Assembly (NCBI RefSeq): GCF_963082655.1
Contig: NC_081552.1
Location: forward strand, 5,394,648-5,458,647
Direction: 5' to 3'
Source of the DNA: Stomoxys calcitrans
Lineage: Eukaryota; Arthropoda; Insecta; Diptera; Muscidae
DNA length: 64,000 nt
The translations under genes and the position numbers were made by a program. Below, in pieces: positions 56,546-64,000 of this stretch. A model generated the notes under the pieces. That model worked only from the letters and a program-made list of their open reading frames with translations. It did not search any database and was not told the origin of the DNA. The number at the start of each line of letters is the position of its first letter. Within the stretch, counting starts at the first letter, position 1.

Positions 56546-59416
56546 CTATGTGTTTAAGTGAAGTATTAATTTTCTTTTAACAGAATCACGTTTTTCAGAG
56601 AGATCGATGAGGCTATAAAATTTATTAAATTCAACAAAGAGGCGGCGTAAAGGGTCGTTGTTTGCATAGTTTGATGTGAAATAATTTATTTGAAATAGCT
56701 GATAGTTTCGGGATGGCCTTAAGGGAACATTTATGTAAATTCTATTCAAAATAAAATCGGAGATTATTTTGCCTTGCATTATATTGATAAGGAAAGTAAC
56801 ATTCAGCATTATTCGTCGGCTTTTTAATGTTGGTAATTTTATTAAGTTTAATCTGTATTCGTACGATGGTAGAGCCCGAGGGTCCCAGCCACGCCCCTTA
56901 AGGCAAAATAAAAGAAATTGTTTCTGAACTGACTCAATCGCATTCGAATGAATGGAATAGGCTGGATCCCATATAATGGACCCATATTCCAAAGTAGAAC
57001 GTACAAAAGAAATATATAATTGTTTCGTTACTAAGGGATCTGAAAATTCTTTACTCCAACGCTTGATAAATCCCAAACTTCTATAAGCTTTGTTCGTAAT
57101 TAAGGAAATATGTTTTCTAAAATCCAACCTGTGGTCCAACAGAATCCCCAAATCATGAATAGAGTCCACATACTCCACCATACAATCATTCAAATAGTAA
57201 CTCGTATCAATTCTTCTCAGCCGAAAGAAAGACATATGTTTACATTTTAAAGTGTTTAGTTCTAGCAAGTTAGCATTGCACCATTTATAAAACTCATTAA
57301 GATCGGATTGCAGTATACACTGGTTTGCTTCCTCATTAAAAGAGTAGAAAATTTTAACATCATCTGCATACATTAGAACCTTTGATCGATGTATCACGCT
57401 GGGCAGGTCATTTATAAACAATGTAAATAAGACCGGTCCAAGATGACTTCCTTGAGGAACACCGGATGTCACAATTATCTTGTCAGAAATAGCATTTCCT
57501 ACTTTCACCATCTGAGCTCTGCCCATTAGATATGATCTTATCCACTTCAATAACGCATTGGAGAAACCCATAAGATGCAACTTCAACAACAGTAATTCGT
57601 GATTGACCTTATCAAAAGCCTTACTAAAGTCTGTATAAATACAGTCAGTTTGATATCGTCTTCTAAATCCTTCATTTACAATCGTAGTTAACTCTAAAAG
57701 ATTCGTCACTGTAGACCGATGCTTCCGGAAGCCATGTTGAAATTTACAAAAAACAGATGAGACCTGAAAGGATAATATCTCAGTCACAATTTTTTCAAAT
57801 AATTTAGGAATTGTATTCAGTTTAGCGATTCCTCTATAGTTCGATGCATCAATTCTACTACCCGATTTAAATAAAGGTACAATAAACGATTCTTTCCATA
57901 TTGGTGGTAAATAGCCAGTATCCAGGGACTTATTGAACATTATAGAGAGAGGAAGAGCAAAATTTTCTGCACAGTATTTAAGAATGCATGAAGGGATTCC
58001 ATCGGGACCTGGGACCGTTGTGTCCTTTAGACTCTTTAAATTGGCCAACACCGTTGTAATATCCAATAATGGAATAGTAACGGTTGAGAATTCCTCAATA
58101 TAGTAGGGATATTGGAAAGTGGAATCATATACATTATCAGAGTAGGTAGTTTTAAAAAATGATGCAAATATATTGGAAATTCCAGTATCATCATCTGCAA
58201 CATCAGATCCAAAATGTAAGCTCTTTGGACAATCATTAGATCGACGCTTAGACTTTATGAATCCATAAAAAGATTTCGGGTTGGATACCAATTCATTCTT
58301 CATTCTCGATATATAGCCCTGATACAGTCTTCTATTTAAGATGGTGTATTCCGATCTTGTGACTGAATAATTTACAAAGTCCAAAGAAGAACCACTTTTT
58401 TTAAACTTTTTATAATGCTTATTCTTTCTATTCTTTAATCCTGATAAAGCAGCCGAATTCCACGGAGGACCAGTATTCCCACATTTAATCATCTTCGGAA
58501 CAGCTAAAGACAATCCATCTTTCAAAATAGAATAAAACATTTCAATCATCTCATCCAGTGAGTTTAGTGATTTAAGTACAGACCAATCAATCGATCTTAA
58601 AAATGAATTCATCTGATTATAGTTTGTTTTGGAGAAACAATATCTTGTCTCCTCTAAATAAGAATTAGCAGAGTCACTAGAGCATAACAATAAGGGAACT
58701 TGAATTTTTATGGTGGGATGATATCTATCCTCAGGGTGGACTAAAGGATCCCATGGACAAACAAAAATGTCGTGAGGTTGACTTACGAATACAAGGTCAA
58801 GAAGTTTACCAAAAACGTTGTGAATATTATTAATTTGTGACAAGCCGGAACCAAATAATGGACCAATACATTGGTTAGTACTCTCACTGATTGCAGTAGG
58901 CAAAAGATCATTACTATCTTGACTAAAAGTCCAATTAATACTTGGTAAATTAAAGTCTCCGAGAACAATTAAAATATCGTTTGGTTTTGCTGACTCAAAT
59001 GCACTTAAAATAGACGACGTGTGGTTGGTATAAATATCAACGCTCGAACTAGGTGGTACATACGAACATGTTACAAAAAGTGTTAAGTTCTTAAGAAACA
59101 CTTTAACAGCGACTATTTCAGTACCAGTAGACAATGAAAGAGGAATTTCTTCTGCCGTAAATCGAGAAGCTACAGCTATAAGAACCCCGCCACCTCTAGT
59201 TTTGGAAGTCTCATTGCGATCACGTCTAAAAATTTGATACTGTTGACATAAAATTTCCCTATCATATACATTATCTTGAAGCCATGTTTCGGTGAAAGCA
59301 ATTATATCGTAATTAAATTCAAAACTATTAATAAATAAGGAAGATAACTTAGAATTTAAGCCTCTAACATTTTGATATACAAGACTAATGTCTTTAACGG
59401 AGGGTGTTGCAATTAG
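56546..59416 (-). CDS. LINE ORF2: AP endonuclease and reverse transcriptase
   Basis: About 956 residues in the -1 frame relative to ORF1. The N-terminal endonuclease has YQNVRGLNSK, FTETWL, VLGDFNLPSINW and a YHPTIKI block; it nicks the genomic target. The reverse transcriptase follows, with PGPDGIPSCILKY, WKESFIVPLFKSGS, FRKHRSTVTNLL, YTDFSKAFDKVNH, GVPQGSHLGPVLF and the catalytic YADD, then a LINE C-terminal end. There is no ATG in this frame before or within the endonuclease start; the first Met codons come well downstream. The frame opens just upstream of an A AAA AAC heptamer at 59422-59416 that touches the ORF1 stop. Expression as an ORF1-ORF2 fusion by -1 frameshift, or by reinitiation at a non-AUG codon, is inferred. 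No internal stop or frameshift is seen. Confidence 0.9.
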   Translation of the reverse strand, partial: LIATPSVKDISLVYQNVRGLNSKLSSLFINSFEFNYDIIAFTETWLQDNVYDREILCQQYQIFRRDRNETSKTRGGGVLIAVASRFTAEEIPLSLSTGTEIVAVKVFLKNLTLFVTCSYVPPSSSVDIYTNHTSSILSAFESAKPNDILIVLGDFNLPSINWTFSQDSNDLLPTAISESTNQCIGPLFGSGLSQINNIHNVFGKLLDLVFVSQPHDIFVCPWDPLVHPEDRYHPTIKIQVPLLLCSSDSANSYLEETRYCFSKTNYNQMNSFLRSIDWSVLKSLNSLDEMIEMFYSILKDGLSLAVPKMIKCGNTGPPWNSAALSGLKNRKNKHYKKFKKSGSSLDFVNYSVTRSEYTILNRRLYQGYISRMKNELVSNPKSFYGFIKSKRRSNDCPKSLHFGSDVADDDTGISNIFASFFKTTYSDNVYDSTFQYPYYIEEFSTVTIPLLDITTVLANLKSLKDTTVPGPDGIPSCILKYCAENFALPLSIMFNKSLDTGYLPPIWKESFIVPLFKSGSRIDASNYRGIAKLNTIPKLFEKIVTEILSFQVSSVFCKFQHGFRKHRSTVTNLLELTTIVNEGFRRRYQTDCIYTDFSKAFDKVNHELLLLKLHLMGFSNALLKWIRSYLMGRAQMVKVGNAISDKIIVTSGVPQGSHLGPVLFTLFINDLPSVIHRSKVLMYADDVKIFYSFNEEANQCILQSDLNEFYKWCNANLLELNTLKCKHMSFFRLRRIDTSYYLNDCMVEYVDSIHDLGILLDHRLDFRKHISLITNKAYRSLGFIKRWSKEFSDPLVTKQLYISFVRSTLEYGSIIWDPAYSIHSNAIESVQKQFLLFCLKGRGWDPRALPSYEYRLNLIKLPTLKSRRIMLNVTFLINIMQGKIISDFILNRIYINVPLRPSRNYQLFQINYFTSNYANNDPLRRLFVEFNKFYSLIDLSEKRDSVKRKLILHLNT

Positions 59417-60291
59417 TTTTTTGAATCACTGTTTGGCAAATAAACTACATCAGTTCTTGGAATATCCCTATAAACATATTCGTGAATTACAGCTTTAGGA
59501 GGCCAAAAAGATGGGTTTACAATTGTTTCAAAAATATCATCAGGAACAATTATTTTAAATGAAATTTTACTTCTTTTTTCTGCATATTTAAATTTAAAGA
59601 CCTTTATCTCATGATTAGAGCCAATTTTACTATTAATATATGAAATTATATCGTTCTCAGAAGTTTCAGCCGCAAAACGGGCAGCAAATATAGTTTTCTT
59701 CGGTACGACAACACGTAAATTGGGACTAGCCGGAGTATTCGGAGCATTTGGAGATTTCGGCGAAGTTAGAGGGGAATAAAATTGATTAGTTCCGGATGGA
59801 ATAACTTCCGCTGTTAATTTGTTTGCATCGGTAGGTTTTGACGAGGATACACTTGTAGAGAAAGTATCCGGAAGATTGATTTTCGGAACAGATATGACAT
59901 TTGTTTCATCGTTTGCTGCAGTACGGACAGTAATATCGGATGGCTTCTTTCTTTTGCGTAAAGAATCAGAAGGAGATTGAAGGAACTGATCCAAACGGGA
60001 TGAGTTATCAAATACTTGTTTGTATTTATTGAACTTTTCCAAGACAGAGTTGAGTTCCAGGGATATTTTATTAAACTCTATACGTGTAGTTTTGAAAAAG
60101 GAATAAAATTCAGCATCGTACGCACGACATTTAATACAGCACCAACGTAGACCTTTATTTTCTCTTAGATTATCAGCAGTTCGGACGGATAATTCTACAC
60201 ATTTGTCGTGATAAGAGTCCAGACAGAGCCAACATGATACCATCGAATCCCCAGACGTCGAACTTTTGCAGTTAACTTTTGAACAGCCCAT
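59413..60291 (-). CDS. LINE ORF1: PHD-type zinc finger, RNA-binding protein
   Basis: 292 residues from ATG 60291 to TAA 59413. N-terminal PHD-like finger: Cys3, Cys8, Cys20, Cys23, His28, Cys31, and WCCIKC near 50-54. A helical, possibly coiled-coil stretch follows (FFKTTRIEFNKISLELNSVL). Then comes a Ser/Pro-rich linker, and a C-terminal RRM-like domain (FAARFAAETSENDIISYI; FKIIVPDDIF; PSFWPPKAVIHEYV) found in many insect LINE ORF1 proteins. It probably coats element RNA. The last codons TCA AAA AAC TAA hold the slippery heptamer. The frame is uninterrupted. Confidence 0.85.
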   Translation of the reverse strand: MGCSKVNCKSSTSGDSMVSCWLCLDSYHDKCVELSVRTADNLRENKGLRWCCIKCRAYDAEFYSFFKTTRIEFNKISLELNSVLEKFNKYKQVFDNSSRLDQFLQSPSDSLRKRKKPSDITVRTAANDETNVISVPKINLPDTFSTSVSSSKPTDANKLTAEVIPSGTNQFYSPLTSPKSPNAPNTPASPNLRVVVPKKTIFAARFAAETSENDIISYINSKIGSNHEIKVFKFKYAEKRSKISFKIIVPDDIFETIVNPSFWPPKAVIHEYVYRDIPRTDVVYLPNSDSKN

Positions 60292-60420
60292 TTTAACAAG
60301 TTAGTTACCTTGCCTGCAGGGAACTTGAATGTAATTGTTATAAAAGCTTTACCACGTTCGGAAACCACTTAGTGAAATGTGTTATAAAAAGCTTTATCAC
60401 GTTCAACAACCAAACTTTAA

Positions 60421-60839
60421 CACACTGTAGAAAATATAGCTTTTATTTAGGAAGGAACAGCTGCTATGTTAACAATATCAGCAAAATATGCGAAGAGATG
60501 TTTAAGGTAATGTTGGTTGACAAGTGTGGATCAAAGCTTTTCGTGATTTGTTACGAACAAAGCACAAAAGGTAAATGGCCAATGAAACACAATGTTCTTT
60601 AGTTTATTTGTTTTATTAATTTAACTTTCTTGACTTTCAGATTTTTTTTGATAAAAATTTTGTATTCACATAAATTTCTTAAATATTCAAATTTCCTAAA
60701 AGTTACAATGAACTCCTACTATGTCTAAATGTGAATTAAACTTGTGTATGATTGTCCTATCTTATGGCCTGTCCTTAGAGAAGGACATACAACTTATTGC
60801 ACAAAAAATATGCTCCCATGTTATGGTTCTGTATGGTAA
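60421..60839. other. No recognisable gene
   Basis: May include the LINE 5' end and flanking DNA. The plus-strand frame at 60372-60602 overlaps the LINE 5'UTR and has no domain. Confidence 0.4.
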
Positions 60840-61690
60840 ACAAGACAATGCGACTTGGAGTAATATTGCCCATTAAGATCTGTACACATTTGCATGCTTT
60901 TGAACCAATTGTCGAAGCACTTTTGTCACTCCCTCAGGTGTCGAAAAACATTGATCTCTCATTTTATTTTTTACGTACGGGAATAAAAAGAAGTCATTCG
61001 GTGCCAAGTCAGGACCATACGGCGGATGACTCACCAAATCGATGTTCTGAGTGCTCAAAAATGCAGTTGTTTGAGCCGATGTGTGAGAGCTCGCATTGTC
61101 GTGGCGAAGAGTGATCTGTCTTCGGCGGTTGGTTTTCCTTATTTCTTGGAAGGCAACAGAAAAAAAAAATGGTTGCGTACCACTAAGAATTGACAGTTCT
61201 GCCTTGTTCTAGTGGAACGATTGCGACATGTCCAGTTTTTCCGAATAAACAAGCCATCATTAACTTGGAAGTGTTTCGTGCGGGAGCAACTTTTGATGGA
61301 TTTGGCTCATCTTGAAACACCCACCCAGTCGACTGCCGTTTACTTTCGGCCTCATACGCGTAAACCCAAGATTCATCACCTGACACGATGTCATAGACTT
61401 GTTTCGAAGCACCGCGATCGTATTTTTGAAGCATTTCTTTCGACATATTGGCATATTGTGTCGGATCCATCGGCAACAAATTTTTTTGACGGTAAAATGT
61501 TCATGCAATATTGTATGTATGCTGGTCCCACTAATGCCTAAGGTTGTCTCAATCTCACGATGGGTCACATGACGATCTTGCCGCACAGCATCAATGGCAC
61601 AAATAGCGCTCATATGTCAAAACTTTCTCAGTACGTATATTCTCAAAAATGTCAAGCTTTACGATAGCACTGCCAGTTGGCAGATTGCAA
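60840..61690 (-). pseudogene. Mariner remnant with catalytic residues but broken frame
   Basis: Minus-strand pieces: AVRQDRHVTHREIETTLGIS, CRWIRHNM, IVSGDESWVYAYEAESKRQS, GKTGHVAIVPLEQGRTVNS-stop, ITLRHDNASSHTSAQTT and SHPPYGPDLAPNDFFLF. All three DD34D acidic residues remain, but frameshifts, a stop after TVNS, an insertion-like poly(A) stretch near 61160 and loss of most of the N-terminal half make it non-functional. Different subfamily from the 19304 element. Confidence 0.75.
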
Positions 61691-61819
61691 CTCAAGCGTT
61701 GTCCAATCTCGAAATATAAAAGGCGACCCTCGTATTATTATTTTGCGATTGTATGTAGAAATTACAATATGTGAGGTTATTATTTGGTTAAAGAAGGTCA
61801 GTGTTTACAATAAGCAGGT

Positions 61820-62792
61820 TAAGTTCGAAGATGGGCTATATCGGACTATATCTTGATATAGCCCCCATATAGACCGTTCGGCCGATTTATGGTCTAAGGC
61901 CCATAAAAGCCACATTTATTATCCGATTTTGCTGAAATTTGGGACAGTGAGTTGTGTTAGGCCCTTCGACATCTTTCGTCAATTTGGCTCAGATTGGTCC
62001 AGATTTGGATTTCGATCTTTCGATTTAGGGTCTTAGGGCCATAAAAGCCACATTTATTATCCGATTTTGCAGAAATTCAGGACAGAGAGTTGTGTTAGGC
62101 CCCTCGACATCCTTCGTAAATTTGGCTCAGATCGGTCCAGGTTTGGATATAGCTGCCATATAGACCGATCCTCCGATTTAGGGTCTAAGGGCCATAAAAG
62201 CCACATTTATTATCCGATTTGCTGAAATTTGGGACAGTGAGTTGTGTTAGGCCCTTCGACATCCTTCGTTAATTTGCTCATATCGATCCAGATTTGGTTA
62301 TAGCTGCCATATAGACCGATCCCCCAATTTAAGGTCTTAGGCCCATAAAAGGCGCATTTATTGTCCGATGTCGCGGAAATTTGGGACAGTGAGTTAAGTT
62401 AAACCTCTTGATATTCTTCTGCATTATGGCCCAAATCGGTCCATCTCGATTTAAAGTCTTGGCCCCATAAAAGGCGGATTTTTAATCCGATGTCACTGAA
62501 ATTTGACACAGCGACTTATGCTAGGCTCTTCGACACCTGTGTCGTATATGGTTCAGATCGGTTTATTTTTAGATATTTCTACTAAAAGACCAATATTTTG
62601 TTATACACAATTGAACAATGACTCGTACTTATTAGTATTTGGTCCAAATCGGAACATATTTCACTATAACCGCTATGGAACATAAGGTATGCAATTTTCA
62701 TAGGATTTTTATGAAATATGGTTTACATATATACCCGAGGTGGTGGGTATCCAAAGTTCGGCCCGGCCGAACCTAACGCCTGTTTACTTGTT
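61820..62792 (-). repeat. Palindrome-family repeat (long form), near-complete
   Basis: Internal units CATAAAAGCCACATTTATTA and GATATAGCTGCCATATAGACC, period about 150 bp, end in CCGAGGTGGTGGGTATCC and the perfect palindrome TTCGGCCCGGCCGAA at 62757-62771, then the GTTTACTTG tail. The microsatellite end is missing. Confidence 0.75.
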
Positions 62793-63152
62793 TTTTGGGT
62801 ATTTTTTTACAATGAAGTAACATCCAAAACATTGGGTCTTAGTCGCATTTGTATGTGGAGGTGGTGTGATGGACATTTGCCCTCGTCTGTCGCTGATAGA
62901 AGTAAAATGTTCGCTGGGACGCAGGTTTGATTTTGTGGTGTTCTTTTCTTTCTTTGGACATTTTATCTTTCTTACATTATCTCTCTTGAACATATTATCT
63001 TTTAGGTTTGTTTCTTTTGTTTTTTATCCGATTATAGCTTACAACAAACTAGACTTGACTTACAACACAGATTGCATTTGTTTACCTGTTTCCCCATGTT
63101 TGCCAATATTACAGGGGTGTGTTATATCTATGCGTTTGGTTGTGGTTTAAGC
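62793..63152. other. No recognisable gene
   Basis: T-rich. Frames at 62866-63150 have no domain. Confidence 0.4.
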
Positions 63153-63235
63153 CAGGTGTGTCATAGCTCAGTGGGAGTATATCAGACTAGCATGACCGAG
63201 TATTATAGTTCAAACCCCGGCGTGGGAGAATTTTT
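63153..63235 (+). repeat. tRNA-like sequence (SINE head or tRNA pseudogene)
   Basis: A box-A-like TAGCTCAGTGGG at about 63164-63175 and a box-B-like AGTTCAAACCC at 63207-63217 are spaced as in a tRNA, followed by a T9 run that could stop RNA polymerase III. The acceptor and anticodon stems do not pair well, so I do not call a functional tRNA. Confidence 0.5.
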
Positions 63236-64000
63236 TTTTATTAAATTTTTTTGTGTGTTTTGTCTTCGTCTTCGTCTATTTATAAGTTGGGTTTTGCCCC
63301 TTAACTCGTTTTATTTTTGCATTCATTTCGTTAGTGGTAAATAAATATTGGAAGACCATCTTCCATCACGGTAAGGCTTCATCAAAGAGAGCATAGCTTT
63401 CAATTATTCTTTTGGTTGTAACATTTGAACCAGTACACAACATAAAATTTCCATACGTTTGACAAAGTTCCGAATCAAATTTAGTGGCTTTAAAAGAGAA
63501 AATAATTAAGCCCATGGACTTTACGAGATATTATTTCAATCAACAAGTGATCTTTGGAAAAAATTAATTGATTGGGATCACATTGATCAACCACTTAGTA
63601 AGTTGTTTTTTTTTTTGCAATTTTTTTCTGAGATCCAAGTGAGAAAATTTTTAAAATTTCGCAGGTGGTGGTTTTCGAAATTGTTTTTTGTCCTTTTTTA
63701 AAAGGATCGACTTCAATTTTATTTGAAGAAATAATCTTTTTTGTCGCTGCTAAAACTCCAATCCTTAACGTGAAAACTGCAAAAATATAAAGTTTGAAAC
63801 TTCCACCGCCTTGTCTCAATAGGTGTGGTACTCCAATTTTTCATGGGGCAAGACAAGTGGACAAGAGTTCGCTAGAGGAATTATTAACCCAACAAAAGCA
63901 CCAGGTAACATCACATTGCCACATAACGTCGGTTCCTTTTTGCGCAGCCTCTAAGAGTGGAGTCTAGATCTGTCGAATCCGGAAGCGGAACCAAAGTGGC
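63236..64000. other. No recognisable gene
   Basis: AT-rich to the window end. The frame at 63595-63819 (minus) is lysine-rich from A/T composition and has no domain. Confidence 0.4.

Larger units (their letters stand above)
56410..60420 (-). mobile_element. Apparently intact PHD-finger LINE (CR1/jockey-like)
   Basis: Minus-strand order: 5'UTR with a ~23-bp motif repeated twice (60337-60359, 60381-60404), ORF1 (60291-59413), ORF2 (59416-56546), ~97-nt 3'UTR and a 40-nt pure poly(A) tail (56449-56410). Both frames are open and the tail is pure, so the insertion looks young. The ORF1 zinc finger suggests the CR1 group, whereas a poly(A) tail is more jockey-like, so the clade is left open. The exact 5' end and target duplication were not found. 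Confidence 0.8.

Noticed and set aside
55905..61690. A single mariner split by the LINE
   Set aside because: Both mariner pieces are on the minus strand, but each retains the REIE..LGI..TSIH block, so they are two copies, and no target duplication flanks the LINE.
63153..63235. Functional tRNA gene
   Set aside because: Boxes A and B and a T run are present, but the acceptor and anticodon stems do not pair convincingly.

Overview
This window is AT-rich, repeat-dense dipteran DNA, most likely from a muscid-like (calyptrate) fly. The basis is a fly-type plexin gene, short-intron gene remnants, mariner, Helitron and non-LTR elements, and a dispersed repeat family (GC palindrome TTCGGCCNGGCCGAA, subterminal TACCCACCACC/GGTGGTGGGTA, internal ~152-bp units) that resembles Helentron/DINE-type elements. 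The species cannot be fixed from sequence alone. Only one clear cellular gene is complete: a Plexin B orthologue at 47274-53675 (+). It is a single uninterrupted 2133-codon frame with Sema, three PSI, about four IPT domains, one membrane span, and an intracellular split GAP/RBD. A TATA-like site near 45975 and an intron entirely within the 5'UTR (46132-47078) are plausible.

Layout. 1-9 kb: copies of the palindrome repeat; an unidentified open frame (3923-4324); an exon pair encoding the start of a BED-finger protein, split by a palindrome-family insertion (4993-6242). 9-18 kb: tRNA-derived SINEs, a non-autonomous Helitron (11383-12108), a rosa-like Tc1/mariner remnant and LINE fragments. 19-21.5 kb: a full-length mariner with two in-frame stops, next to a palindrome repeat. 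21.5-24 kb: no recognisable gene. 24-32.6 kb: a mariner-derived MITE, more palindrome repeats, an RT fragment, a long Helitron-like element (29343-31266) and a foldback element with 203-bp arms (31956-32552). 33-46 kb: repeats, two more MITEs of the same mariner, a Helitron nested in an older repeat, and tandem duplications. 46-54.2 kb: Plexin B. 54.3-64 kb: a 255-bp pentanucleotide array at the end of a LINE fragment, an apparently intact PHD-finger LINE on the minus strand (56410-60420), mariner remnants, another palindrome repeat and a tRNA-like sequence.

The repeats form families with internal controls. The mariner and its three MITEs share one deletion junction. One MITE and one Helitron each have a paralogous empty site elsewhere in the window that confirms their ends. 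The LINE carries ORF1 and ORF2 in a -1 relation at a canonical A AAA AAC slippery heptamer touching the ORF1 stop codon, with no in-frame AUG over the ORF2 endonuclease start. That is the strongest candidate here for an under-described mechanism. I see no CRISPR array, no convincing functional tRNA or rRNA gene, and no viral gene.
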